Source of the DNA: Pseudomonadota bacterium
GTDB lineage: Bacteria > Pseudomonadota > Alphaproteobacteria > Sphingomonadales > Sphingomonadaceae
Reading direction: 5' to 3'
NCBI GenBank assembly: GCA_023433305.1
Contig: JAEZCZ010000114.1
Coordinates: 1-20,338, forward strand
DNA: 20,338 nucleotides
Shown: positions 13,251-20,338 of the stretch, in pieces
Layout: the number at the start of each line of letters is the position of its first letter
Numbering within the stretch: position 1 is the first letter of the stretch
Position numbers and translations under genes: made by a program
The notes under the pieces: generated by a model
The model's input: only the letters and a program-made list of their open reading frames with translations
What the model was told of the DNA's origin: nothing
Databases searched by the model: none

Positions 13251-14299
13251 CCGAAGATGTCCTGGTCCGCCGCGAAGGCGCGGTCGGCTATATCTCGCTG
13301 AACCGGCCCAAGGCGCTGCATGCGCTAACCACGGCTATGTGCAAGGCGATAAGCGCGGCCTTATTGGAGTGGCGGACCGACGATGGAGTAGAGCTCATCC
13401 TGCTCGACCATGCCGAAGGGCGCGGGTTTTGTGCCGGCGGCGACGTGGCGATGGTGCGGCGATCGGTGATCGAGGATGGCGGGAAAGCGGGTCGCGCGTT
13501 CTTCCATGCCGAGTACCGGATGAACCACCTGCTGTTCACTTATCCCAAACCGGTCGTCGCATTCATGGACGGGGTGACGATGGGCGGCGGCGTGGGGCTG
13601 GCTCTGCCGTGCCGCTATCGCGTGGCGACCGAGAACACGCTGTTCGCCATGCCCGAGGGGGCGATCGGGCTGTTTCCGGACGTCGGTGCGGGCTGGTACC
13701 TGCCTCGACTGCCGGGGTGTATCGGCGTGTTCCTGGCGCTCACCGGCGCGAGGCTTGATGGGGCCGAGTGCCTGTGGGCGGGGCTGGCGACGCATTACCT
13801 GCCGAGTGAGCGTGTGGCAGAGGCCAAGCGCCGCATGGCCGAACAGCCGAACGCGACCGAGGCGGTCCTGAGCGAGCTGTCGGTAGAGGCTCCACCTGCA
13901 CGCCTTGCCCGGAATGCCGAGGGGATCGAGCGGCTGTTTGCGGCCGATCGGCTGGAGGACATCCTCGCCGCGCTGGAGAGCGATCCTTCCGAATGGGCGG
14001 GCAAGGAGTGGAAGGCGGTGGCGGCGAAATGTCCGACGTCGGCCAAAGTGGCGCTGCGGCAGTGCGCCGAGAGCGCGAAAAAGCGCGAGTTCGCCGAAGA
14101 AATGGCCCTCGAATACCGCCTCGCCGCTCGGATGATCATGCGGCCTGACTTCGCCGAAGGGGTGCGCGCGGTGCTCGTGGACAAGGACAACGCGCCGCAT
14201 TGGGCCCCGGCACGAGCCGAGGACGTAACCGACGCCATGCTCGACGAAATCTTCGCGCCGTTGCCAGCCGGCGAGGAGTGGAGGCCCTTCCCCGCTTAG
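13247..14299 (+). CDS. 3-hydroxyisobutyryl-CoA hydrolase (HIBCH-type enoyl-CoA hydratase/isomerase family)
   Basis: This 350-residue crotonase-superfamily enzyme is predicted to release 3-hydroxyisobutyrate from its CoA ester in valine degradation. RGFCAGGDVAMVR supplies the oxyanion hole; MGGGVGLALPCRYRVATE and MPEGAIGLFPDVGAGWYLPRLPG hold the catalytic Glu/Asp region in the form typical of HIBCH and not of simple hydratases. The C-terminal HIBCH extension (EYRLAARMIMRPDFAEGVRAVLVDKDNAPHW, described by its RPDFAEGVRA..DK core) is present. GTG 13247 overlaps the dehydrogenase stop by four bases. Enoyl-CoA hydratase and mmsB, the other steps, are not in the window. A short CCCGC-TTA-GCGGG hairpin spans the stop codon (14291-14303) but lacks a T tract. 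Confidence 0.92.
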   Translation: MTEDVLVRREGAVGYISLNRPKALHALTTAMCKAISAALLEWRTDDGVELILLDHAEGRGFCAGGDVAMVRRSVIEDGGKAGRAFFHAEYRMNHLLFTYPKPVVAFMDGVTMGGGVGLALPCRYRVATENTLFAMPEGAIGLFPDVGAGWYLPRLPGCIGVFLALTGARLDGAECLWAGLATHYLPSERVAEAKRRMAEQPNATEAVLSELSVEAPPARLARNAEGIERLFAADRLEDILAALESDPSEWAGKEWKAVAAKCPTSAKVALRQCAESAKKREFAEEMALEYRLAARMIMRPDFAEGVRAVLVDKDNAPHWAPARAEDVTDAMLDEIFAPLPAGEEWRPFPA

Positions 14300-14338
14300 C
14301 GGGTCAAAAGAATTTCTGCCCGGCCGGTGCCTTGCGAA

Positions 14339-14365
14339 CGGCGGCGGTAATCGGCAATTGCCGCC
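14339..14365 (+). promoter_or_regulatory. Hairpin directly before cysD
   Basis: GGCGGCGG (from about 14340) can pair with CCGCC just before the cysD start, enclosing the palindrome CGGCAATTGCCG (14352-14363). No purine-rich Shine-Dalgarno is visible between it and ATG 14367. It may affect cysD translation, but may also be chance in GC-rich DNA. Confidence 0.3.
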
Positions 14366-14366
14366 C

Positions 14367-15269
14367 ATGCAACGTCTGACGCACCTCGACCGCCTCGAGG
14401 CCGAGAGCATCCATATCCTGCGCGAGGTTGTCGCCGAGGCGGACAACCCGGTGATGCTCTATTCGGTGGGCAAGGACAGCGCGGTCATGCTGCACCTGGC
14501 GCGCAAGGCGTTCTATCCTTCGCCGCCGCCGTTTCCGCTGCTGCATGTCGATACGACCTGGAAGTTCCGCGACATGTACGCGCTGCGTGACAAAGCGGCG
14601 AAAGCGGCCGGAATGGAGCTGATGGTCTATCAGAACCCCGAGGCGATCGAGCGCGGCATCAACCCGTTCGACCACGGGCCGCTCCACACGGACATGTGGA
14701 AGACCGAAGGACTGAAGCAGGCGCTCGACAAGTGGAAGTTCGACGCTGCGTTCGGCGGCGCGCGGCGGGACGAGGAGAAGAGCCGCGCCAAGGAGCGCAT
14801 CTTCAGCTTCCGCACCGCCACCCACGCCTGGGATCCGAAGAACCAGCGGCCCGAGCTGTGGAACCTCTACAACGCTCGCAAGAACAAGGGCGAGAGCCTC
14901 CGGGTATTCCCGATCTCGAATTGGACCGAACTCGACATCTGGCAGTACATCATGAAGGAGGGGATCGAGATCGTCCCGCTCTACATGTCCGCCCCGCGCC
15001 CGACGGTGGAGCGCGACGGGCTGCTGCTGATGGTCGATGACGAGCGCTTTCCGCTGTTGCCCGGCGAAGAGCCGGTGATGCGCTCGATCCGCTTCCGCAC
15101 GCTCGGCTGCTATCCGCTGACCGGCGCGATCGAGAGCGAGGCGGCGACACTGGCGGAAGTCGTGCAGGAGATGCTGCTCACCACCACCAGCGAGCGCCAA
15201 GGCCGCGCAATCGACAAGGATGCCGGCGGCGCGGGCATGGAGAAGAAGAAGCAGGAGGGGTATTTCTGA
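14367..15269 (+). CDS. cysD: Sulfate adenylyltransferase small subunit CysD
   Basis: This 300-residue PP-loop ATP pyrophosphatase subunit makes adenosine 5'-phosphosulfate from ATP and sulfate together with CysN. SVGKDS (33-38) is the PP-loop; FPLLHVDT, GGARRDEEKSRAKER, NQRPELW, SNWTELDIWQYI and TTSERQGR are near-invariant CysD stretches. Length matches E. coli CysD (302 residues). ATG 14367 is taken as start because RLTHLDRLEAESIHI is the usual N-terminus; a TTG at 14358 would add three residues. No Shine-Dalgarno is evident. The stop overlaps the cysNC start as TGATG, so the subunits are translationally coupled. The operon lies 67 bases after the HIBCH gene, and I see no strong promoter in that gap. 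Confidence 0.97.
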   Translation: MQRLTHLDRLEAESIHILREVVAEADNPVMLYSVGKDSAVMLHLARKAFYPSPPPFPLLHVDTTWKFRDMYALRDKAAKAAGMELMVYQNPEAIERGINPFDHGPLHTDMWKTEGLKQALDKWKFDAAFGGARRDEEKSRAKERIFSFRTATHAWDPKNQRPELWNLYNARKNKGESLRVFPISNWTELDIWQYIMKEGIEIVPLYMSAPRPTVERDGLLLMVDDERFPLLPGEEPVMRSIRFRTLGCYPLTGAIESEAATLAEVVQEMLLTTTSERQGRAIDKDAGGAGMEKKKQEGYF

Positions 15270-17203
15270 TGACCGACCTCTCCGCCGAGCCGATTTACAA
15301 GACCGACGCCCTCATTGCCGAGGACATCGAGGCCTATCTCGACCTGCACCAGAACAAGGGGCTGCTCCGGTTCATCACCTGCGGCAGCGTCGACGACGGC
15401 AAGTCCACGCTGATCGGGCGGCTGCTCTACGACAGCAAGATGATCTTCGAGGATCAGCTCGCCGCGCTCGAAGCCGACAGCAAGCGGGTTGGCACGCAGG
15501 GGCAGGAGATCGACTTCGCGCTGCTGGTCGACGGCCTCGCCGCTGAGCGCGAGCAGGGCATCACGATCGACGTCGCCTATCGCTTCTTCGCGACCGAGAA
15601 ACGCAAGTTCATCGTCGCCGACACGCCGGGGCACGACCAGTACACCCGCAACATGGTCACCGGTGCGAGCACGGCCGACCTTGCGGTCATCCTGGTCGAT
15701 GCGCGCAAGGGCATGCTGGTGCAGACCCGACGCCACTCGTACCTCGCGCACCTCCTGGGCATCCGCCACCTCGTGCTGGCGGTGAACAAGATGGACCTGG
15801 TCGATTACTCGCAGGAGGTGTTCGAGCGGATCGTCGAGGATTACCGTGAGTTTGCGGGTAGCATCGGTATCGCCGACTTCACGCCTATCCCGATCAGTGG
15901 GTTCAAAGGCGACAACATCACCGCGGCGCCCTCAGCCCAGACCCCATGGTACGCCGGCCCGAGCCTGATCGACCATCTCGAGACGGTCGAGATCGAAGGC
16001 ATGGCAGCGCAGGCCAGTCAGTTCCGCATGCCGGTCCAGTGGGTCAATCGCCCCAACCTCGACTTCCGCGGCTTTGCCGGCCAGATCGCCAGCGGCATCG
16101 TCAAGCCGGGCGACGCGGTGCGCGTGATCCCGTCGGGCAAGACCAGCACGGTCAAGTCGGTCGTGACGATGGACGGGGACTTGCCCGAAGCGGTCGCCGG
16201 CCAGTCGGTGACGGTCACGCTCACCGACGAGATCGACTGCAGCCGCGGCGACGTGATCGCTGGCGCCGAGCAGCCGCCGCAGGCCGCCGACCAGTTCGAA
16301 GCGACGATCGTGTGGATGAGCGACGAAGCGCTGATCCCCGGCCGCGGCTACTGGCTGAAGCTGGCGACGCAGACCGTCACGGCCACCGTCGCGCAGCCCA
16401 AGCACGAAGTCGACGTAAACTCCTTCGAGCACCTCGCGGCGAAGACGCTGAGCCTCAATTCGATCGGCGTGTGCGAAGTCACCACCGACCGTCCGATCGT
16501 GTTCGAGCCTTATCACGAGAGCAGGCAACTCGGCGGGTTCATCCTGGTCGACAAGCTGACCAATGCCACGGTCGCGGCGGGCATGATCCATTTCAGCCTG
16601 CGCCGCGCGCAGAACATCCATTGGCAGGCGCTGGAGATCAGCCGCGAGGCGCATGCCGCGCTCAAGGGCCAGAAGCCGGCGGTGCTGTGGTTCACCGGGC
16701 TGTCCGGCTCGGGCAAGTCGACCATCGCCAACATGGTCGAGAAGAGGCTGCATGCCGCCGGCAAGCACACCTTCCTGCTCGACGGCGACAACGTGCGCCA
16801 CGGTCTCAACAAGGACCTGGGCTTTACCGAAGCGGACCGGATCGAGAACATCCGCCGCGTGGGCGAAGTAGCCAAGCTGATGGCCGACGCCGGGCTGATC
16901 GTGCTGACCGCGTTCATCAGCCCGTTCCGCGCCGAGCGCGAGCTGGTCCGCTCGATGCTGCCCGAAGGCGAGTTCATCGAGGTCTTCGTCGACACCCCGC
17001 TCGAGGTCGCCGAGAGCCGGGACGTGAAGGGACTCTACAAAAAGGCTCGCAGCGGTGAGCTCAAGAACTTCACCGGCATCGACAGCCCCTACGAGCGGCC
17101 CGAGAACGCCGAAATCCGAATCGACACCACGGCCATGAGCCCCGAGGCCGCGGCCGAGTTGATCGTCGGACGCCTGCTCGGCGCCTGGGTTCCTGACCTG
17201 TGA
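15269..17203 (+). CDS. cysNC: Bifunctional sulfate adenylyltransferase GTPase subunit / APS kinase CysNC
   Basis: This 644-residue fusion drives sulfate activation. The N-terminal GTPase half (CysN) has GSVDDGKST (39-47), DTPGHDQY (from 118) and NKMD (173-176), followed by beta-barrel domains. The C-terminal half (CysC) has its own P-loop GLSGSGKST (477-485), then DGDNVRHGLN, FISPFRAER and GLYKKARSGE.KNFTGIDSPYE, and phosphorylates APS to PAPS. The junction is near residue 455-470 (HWQALEISREAHAALKGQKPAV). This fusion is common in alphaproteobacteria. GCAGGAGGGG precedes ATG 15269, which overlaps the cysD stop by one base. Both active-site P-loops look intact, so both halves should work. Confidence 0.97.
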   Translation: MTDLSAEPIYKTDALIAEDIEAYLDLHQNKGLLRFITCGSVDDGKSTLIGRLLYDSKMIFEDQLAALEADSKRVGTQGQEIDFALLVDGLAAEREQGITIDVAYRFFATEKRKFIVADTPGHDQYTRNMVTGASTADLAVILVDARKGMLVQTRRHSYLAHLLGIRHLVLAVNKMDLVDYSQEVFERIVEDYREFAGSIGIADFTPIPISGFKGDNITAAPSAQTPWYAGPSLIDHLETVEIEGMAAQASQFRMPVQWVNRPNLDFRGFAGQIASGIVKPGDAVRVIPSGKTSTVKSVVTMDGDLPEAVAGQSVTVTLTDEIDCSRGDVIAGAEQPPQAADQFEATIVWMSDEALIPGRGYWLKLATQTVTATVAQPKHEVDVNSFEHLAAKTLSLNSIGVCEVTTDRPIVFEPYHESRQLGGFILVDKLTNATVAAGMIHFSLRRAQNIHWQALEISREAHAALKGQKPAVLWFTGLSGSGKSTIANMVEKRLHAAGKHTFLLDGDNVRHGLNKDLGFTEADRIENIRRVGEVAKLMADAGLIVLTAFISPFRAERELVRSMLPEGEFIEVFVDTPLEVAESRDVKGLYKKARSGELKNFTGIDSPYERPENAEIRIDTTAMSPEAAAELIVGRLLGAWVPDL

Positions 17204-17952
17204 TGCTGCACGGAACGGTCGGCGACGCCGCGCTCGCGGCGGAGCTGGCGGAGGAGGCGGGAAAGATCCTCCTCGAGCTCCGAGCCAAAGGCGAGTTCGA
17301 GGGCAAGGCGCTCGGCCAGGAAGGCGATCGGGCCGCCAATCGATATCTGATGGATCGGCTGCGCACCGAGCGACCCGACGACGGCATTCTCTCCGAAGAG
17401 AGTCGCGACACGCTGGAACGAATGTTCAAGGCGCGCGTGTGGATCATCGACCCGCTCGACGGCACGCGCGAGTATGGCGAAGAGCGACCCGACTGGGCGG
17501 TGCACGTCGGCCTGGCGGTGGACGGGATTGCCCAAGTCGGCGCGGTCGCCCTTCCTGGCATCGATGGTGGCCTCGTGCTGCGGTCCGACCGCGCAGCTCC
17601 TCCCGGAGCCCACGACGGCGCCCCCCGCATGCTGGTTAGCCGCACGCGCCCGGCGGCCGAAGCACTGGCCGTGGCCGAAAAGCTAGGTTGCGAGCTCGTT
17701 CCGATGGGCTCGGCCGGCGCCAAGGCCATGGCGGTAGTCCTGGGCCAGGCGGAGATCTATCTCCATTCGGGCGGGCAGTTCGAATGGGACAACTGCGCCC
17801 CGGTTGCGGTCGCGCGGGCGCACGGCCTGCACTGTTCGCGCATCGACGGTAGCCCGCTCGTGTATAACCAAAAGGATACCTACCTGCCCGACTTGCTGAT
17901 CTGCCGGCAGGAATACGCGCAGCCGGCGCTGGAGGCGGTCGCGGCGCTCTGA
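17203..17952 (+). CDS. cysQ: 3'(2'),5'-bisphosphate nucleotidase CysQ
   Basis: This 249-residue magnesium-dependent phosphatase of the inositol-monophosphatase fold removes PAP, the by-product of PAPS use, and may also limit PAPS. GILSEES (E65, E66) and WIIDPLDGTREYG (D83-D86) are the metal-binding motifs; GQFEWDNCAPVAVARAHG near the C-terminus is the third. The first motif (GQEGDRAANRYL) is shorter than in E. coli CysQ. ATG 17203 overlaps the cysNC stop as TGATG, the same arrangement as cysD/cysNC; GTG 17200 is an alternative. It is the last gene of the operon; the gene after it is on the opposite strand with only 17 bases between stops and no evident terminator. Confidence 0.92.
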   Translation: MLHGTVGDAALAAELAEEAGKILLELRAKGEFEGKALGQEGDRAANRYLMDRLRTERPDDGILSEESRDTLERMFKARVWIIDPLDGTREYGEERPDWAVHVGLAVDGIAQVGAVALPGIDGGLVLRSDRAAPPGAHDGAPRMLVSRTRPAAEALAVAEKLGCELVPMGSAGAKAMAVVLGQAEIYLHSGGQFEWDNCAPVAVARAHGLHCSRIDGSPLVYNQKDTYLPDLLICRQEYAQPALEAVAAL

Positions 17953-17969
17953 CCCCCTTGGGATGGCGT

Positions 17970-18617
17970 TTACAGCTTTGAGTTTCCGGCGCTCCATTTG
18001 ATCGTCAACTCGATCCCGCTGCCGAGCGGCAGGAGCACGGTCTGCAAATCGGGCCTAGCGCGCACCGCTTCGCGATAGGCGCGCACCGCCTCGCGCGCGC
18101 TTTCCGGAGTAATCATGTTGTCGGACACGATCACGCCTTCCTCGGCCAGCTTCGGATAGACCGCTTCGAAGCAGGGCAGGTAGAGGTTCTTCCAGATGTC
18201 GAGCAGAACGAGCCCGAACTCGCCCTCGTCGGCGGCCAGGACGTCCAGCGCGTCGCCGCAGCGAAACTCGACATGGTCAGCGAGGCCGGCCCGCTCCAGC
18301 ATCCCGTGCGCATAGTTCTGCTTGGCGGCATCGACGTCGACCGTCACGACCTTTGCGCCGCAAGCACGCGCCGCGTCGGCCAGGAACAATGTCGAATAGC
18401 CATAGCTGGTGCCGAGCTCGAGAATACGCTCGGGCGCGCGCGCGATCGCCAGTGCGCGCAGGAAGTTGCCTACCTCGGCGCCAACCGGCAGCAGGAACTC
18501 GTCGCGACGCTCGCCGAACAGGCCGGTGGGCAGGTCGCGCATGAGGTTTCGCTCGGCCTTGTGGCGCGTATCGTACTCGGCGAAAATCGCCGCCGCCCGG
18601 GGATCGCTAAAATGCAT
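17970..18617 (-). CDS. SAM-dependent O-methyltransferase (family 3-like)
   Basis: This 215-residue Rossmann methyltransferase has a helical N-terminus, the SAM motif ILELGTSYGYST (65-76), VVTVDVDAA (acidic motif near 94), CGDALDVL, and the LVLLDIWKN stretch (D140) that in O-methyltransferase family 3 carries a metal or catalytic Asp. The YFW/DAK-type motif of catechol methyltransferases reads DIWKNLY here, so the acceptor cannot be named. ATG 18617 (MHFSDPRAAAIF) is the first good start; the open frame extends upstream to 18746 without family-like sequence. The Shine-Dalgarno is weak (AAGAG), and a small dyad GTGTA-AGAG-TACAC lies right before the start. It is divergent from the GH3 gene across 158 bases and convergent with cysQ. 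Confidence 0.85.
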   Translation of the reverse strand: MHFSDPRAAAIFAEYDTRHKAERNLMRDLPTGLFGERRDEFLLPVGAEVGNFLRALAIARAPERILELGTSYGYSTLFLADAARACGAKVVTVDVDAAKQNYAHGMLERAGLADHVEFRCGDALDVLAADEGEFGLVLLDIWKNLYLPCFEAVYPKLAEEGVIVSDNMITPESAREAVRAYREAVRARPDLQTVLLPLGSGIELTIKWSAGNSKL

Positions 18618-18745
18618 GTGTGTACTCTTACACGGGGCCGGCAGCGAAAGCGAACCCGCCACGCGCCCTGTCCCGCCAACGCATTGTAGCCCTGAGCGAC
18701 GGGGGCAGCGGCGAGTCCCTAGACCCAATTCCCCTTTCTGTGTCA

Positions 18746-18759
18746 CGTTACCGCTACCA
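18746..18759 (-). promoter_or_regulatory. LacI-family operator-like site before the GH3 gene
   Basis: On the minus strand the site reads TGGTAGCGGTAACG. It resembles the LacI-family boxes with a central CG known for sugar-utilisation genes in Xanthomonas and Caulobacter (TGGTAGCGCTAACA type), differing at two positions. It lies 16 bases before the GH3 start codon and adjoins the AAGGGAGGGA ribosome site, a position fitting repression. No LacI-type gene is in the window. Confidence 0.45.
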
Positions 18760-18775
18760 CAAGGGAGGGAAGCCG

Positions 18776-20338
18776 ATGTCCGCCAGGTTGTCAGGATTAG
18801 CCGCCGTCTTGCTTCTGGGCTGCGCGATGCCGGCCGTGGCGCAATCGGAGCCCGCGCCGGTGCTGGCAGCGCAGACGACAGGTTCCGCCGACGAACGCGC
18901 CGCGTCGATGGTCACTCTGATGACGCTCGACGAGAAGCTGACCTTGCTGAAAGGCTATTTCGGGACCGACTTCGCGGCGTCTCGCTTCGAAGCGCCCCCG
19001 GGCGCGCGGTATGGTTCGGCCGGCTACGTTCCCGGAATCCCGCGCCTCGGCATCCCGCCGCAGTGGCAGGCAGATGCAGGGATCGGCGTCGCCACACAGG
19101 GCGGCGCGGCCGAGAAGCGGGCTCGCACCGCGCTTCCGTCAGGGCTCGCCGTCGCATCGAGCTGGGACCCCGAGATTGCTTTTGCCGGGGGCGCGATGAT
19201 CGGCTCTGAAGCACGCGCGGACGGCTTCAACGTGCTGCTCGGCGGCAGCGTCAACTTGATGCGCGAACCGCGCAACGGGCGGAACTTCGAGTATGCGGGG
19301 GAGGACCCGCTTCTCGCCGGTACCATGGCGGGCGCCGCTATCGCCGGTGTCCAATCGAACAGGATCGTCTCCACCGTGAAGCACTACGCGGTCAATGACC
19401 AGGAGACCGACCGCAACGACGGCAATGCACTGATCGAGGAAGGCGCGCTGCGCATGAGTGACCTGCTCGCCTTCCAGATCGCTATCGAGCAGGGAGACCC
19501 GGGGTCGGTGATGTGCGCCTACAACCGCGTCGGCGGCCTCTATTCCTGCGAAAACCCATTCCTGTTGAACCAGGTACTGCGCGAGGAGTGGGACTTTCCC
19601 GGCTATGTACTGTCGGATTGGGGCGCGGTTCACTCGACGGCTGCTTCGGTGAACGCAGGGCTCGACCAGGAATCCGGTTTCGGCTTGCAGCGCGCCGACT
19701 GGTTCAATGCCGACAAGCTCAAAGCCGCGCTGGCGGCAAGCGAAATCACCCAAGACCAGATCGACCTGATGGCGGCGCGGATCTTGCGCTCGATGTTCGC
19801 GCACGGACTCATCGACGATCCGGTCCTGGAAGGACAGCCAATCGATTTCCCCGCGAACCGGGCCGTCAGCCAGCGCGCGGCCGAAGCCGGCATGGTGCTG
19901 CTCAAGAACGAGCGCGACCTCCTGCCACTCGCGGCAAGCGCGCGGCGCATCGCCGTGATCGGCGGTCATGCCGACAAGGGCGTGCTCTCTGGCGGCGGGT
20001 CGAGCCAGGTCTACCCCGATGGCGGCAACGCGGTGCCGGGGCTCGAGCCGACCAGCTGGCCGGGACCGGTAGTCTATTACCCGTCCTCACCGCTCGAGGA
20101 GCTGCGCAAGCTGCTGCCCGAGGCCGTGATCGAATACGCCGACGGCAGCGATCCCGCCGCGGCAGCGCGCCTCGCGGCCGCGGCCGACATCGCCCTCGTC
20201 TTTGGCACGCAATGGGCGAGCGAAAGCATCGATGTCGAACTGAAGCTCGACGGAGAGCAGGACGCGCTGGTCGATGCCGTCGCAGCGGCCAACCCGGATA
20301 CCGTGGTCGTGCTTCAGACCGGGGGGCCGGTGCTGATG
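18776..20338 (+). CDS. Secreted glycoside hydrolase family 3 (beta-glucosidase-like), 3' end outside window
   Basis: 521 codons are present and the frame is open at the window edge; full-length relatives are about 750-850 residues. A signal peptide spans roughly residues 1-22 (ending AVAQ); an LLGC stretch at 13-16 leaves lipoprotein processing possible. The GH3 N-terminal barrel contains REPRNGRNFEYAGEDP, KHYAVNDQETDRN, MCAYNRVGG and GYVLSDWGAVHS, with D281 as the predicted nucleophile. The second domain starts near VLLKNERDLLPL and includes IAVIGGHAD and GGGSSQVYP. The enzyme should release terminal glucose or xylose from oligosaccharides in the periplasm. ATG 18776 has AAGGGAGGGA 5-6 bases upstream. 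The operator-like site upstream suggests sugar-responsive control. Confidence 0.92.
   Translation, partial: MSARLSGLAAVLLLGCAMPAVAQSEPAPVLAAQTTGSADERAASMVTLMTLDEKLTLLKGYFGTDFAASRFEAPPGARYGSAGYVPGIPRLGIPPQWQADAGIGVATQGGAAEKRARTALPSGLAVASSWDPEIAFAGGAMIGSEARADGFNVLLGGSVNLMREPRNGRNFEYAGEDPLLAGTMAGAAIAGVQSNRIVSTVKHYAVNDQETDRNDGNALIEEGALRMSDLLAFQIAIEQGDPGSVMCAYNRVGGLYSCENPFLLNQVLREEWDFPGYVLSDWGAVHSTAASVNAGLDQESGFGLQRADWFNADKLKAALAASEITQDQIDLMAARILRSMFAHGLIDDPVLEGQPIDFPANRAVSQRAAEAGMVLLKNERDLLPLAASARRIAVIGGHADKGVLSGGGSSQVYPDGGNAVPGLEPTSWPGPVVYYPSSPLEELRKLLPEAVIEYADGSDPAAAARLAAAADIALVFGTQWASESIDVELKLDGEQDALVDAVAAANPDTVVVLQTGGPVLM

Noticed and set aside
1..20338. CRISPR array, rRNA, complete tRNA, transposase or integrase
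   Set aside because: I looked for repeats with regular spacing, RNA gene signatures and mobile-element enzymes and saw none; the only RNA-gene trace is the truncated tRNA-Gly.

Overview
The window looks like a chromosomal segment of a high-GC alphaproteobacterium, most likely a sphingomonad of the Erythrobacter/Novosphingobium kind. This rests on GC-rich codon use, a cysD-cysNC-cysQ sulfate-activation operon with fused CysN and CysC, an acyl-CoA dehydrogenase plus 3-hydroxyisobutyryl-CoA hydrolase pair of valine-catabolism type, and an 84-bp palindromic repeat of a type scattered through alphaproteobacterial genomes. The genus is inference; no rRNA or other taxonomic marker is present.

Positions 1 to about 5315 look like the end of an accessory island. 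It holds a partial coiled-coil-like gene (minus strand), an orphan ParB-family gene (minus strand) and a 1197-residue single-chain MmeI-like (type IIL/IIG) restriction-modification enzyme whose putative target-recognition segment is visibly poorer in GC than its flanks. The island ends in the 5' half of a tRNA-Gly(CCC) gene (5316-5357, minus strand) that stops right after the anticodon stem. This is a probable att junction or disruption scar.

Positions 5547-8884 form a tight four-gene operon: class II GatY/KbaY-like aldolase, CbbY-type HAD sugar-bisphosphate phosphatase, DhaL and DhaK. It is closed by a hairpin terminator and predicts a triose/ketose phosphorylation, aldol and dephosphorylation module with no DhaM in view. 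Directly after it (8942-9191) is a compact unit not covered by larger genes: a 21-bp perfect inverted repeat, a good sigma70-like promoter, a leader hairpin that covers the Shine-Dalgarno sequence, a 27-codon hydrophobic ORF and a strong bidirectional terminator. I consider this the best candidate for an undescribed element.

Positions 9195-14299 carry a minus-strand MaoC hydratase-TauD/TfdA dioxygenase pair. On the plus strand follow two small lipoproteins (one an I78 protease-inhibitor homologue), a Rid-family protein, the palindromic repeat, and the acyl-CoA dehydrogenase/HIBCH pair. Positions 14367-17952 are cysD, cysNC and cysQ with overlapping stop/start codons: sulfate is activated to APS and PAPS, and the PAP by-product is removed. 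An O-methyltransferase (minus) converges on cysQ. The window ends inside a secreted GH3 glycosidase preceded by a LacI-family-like operator.
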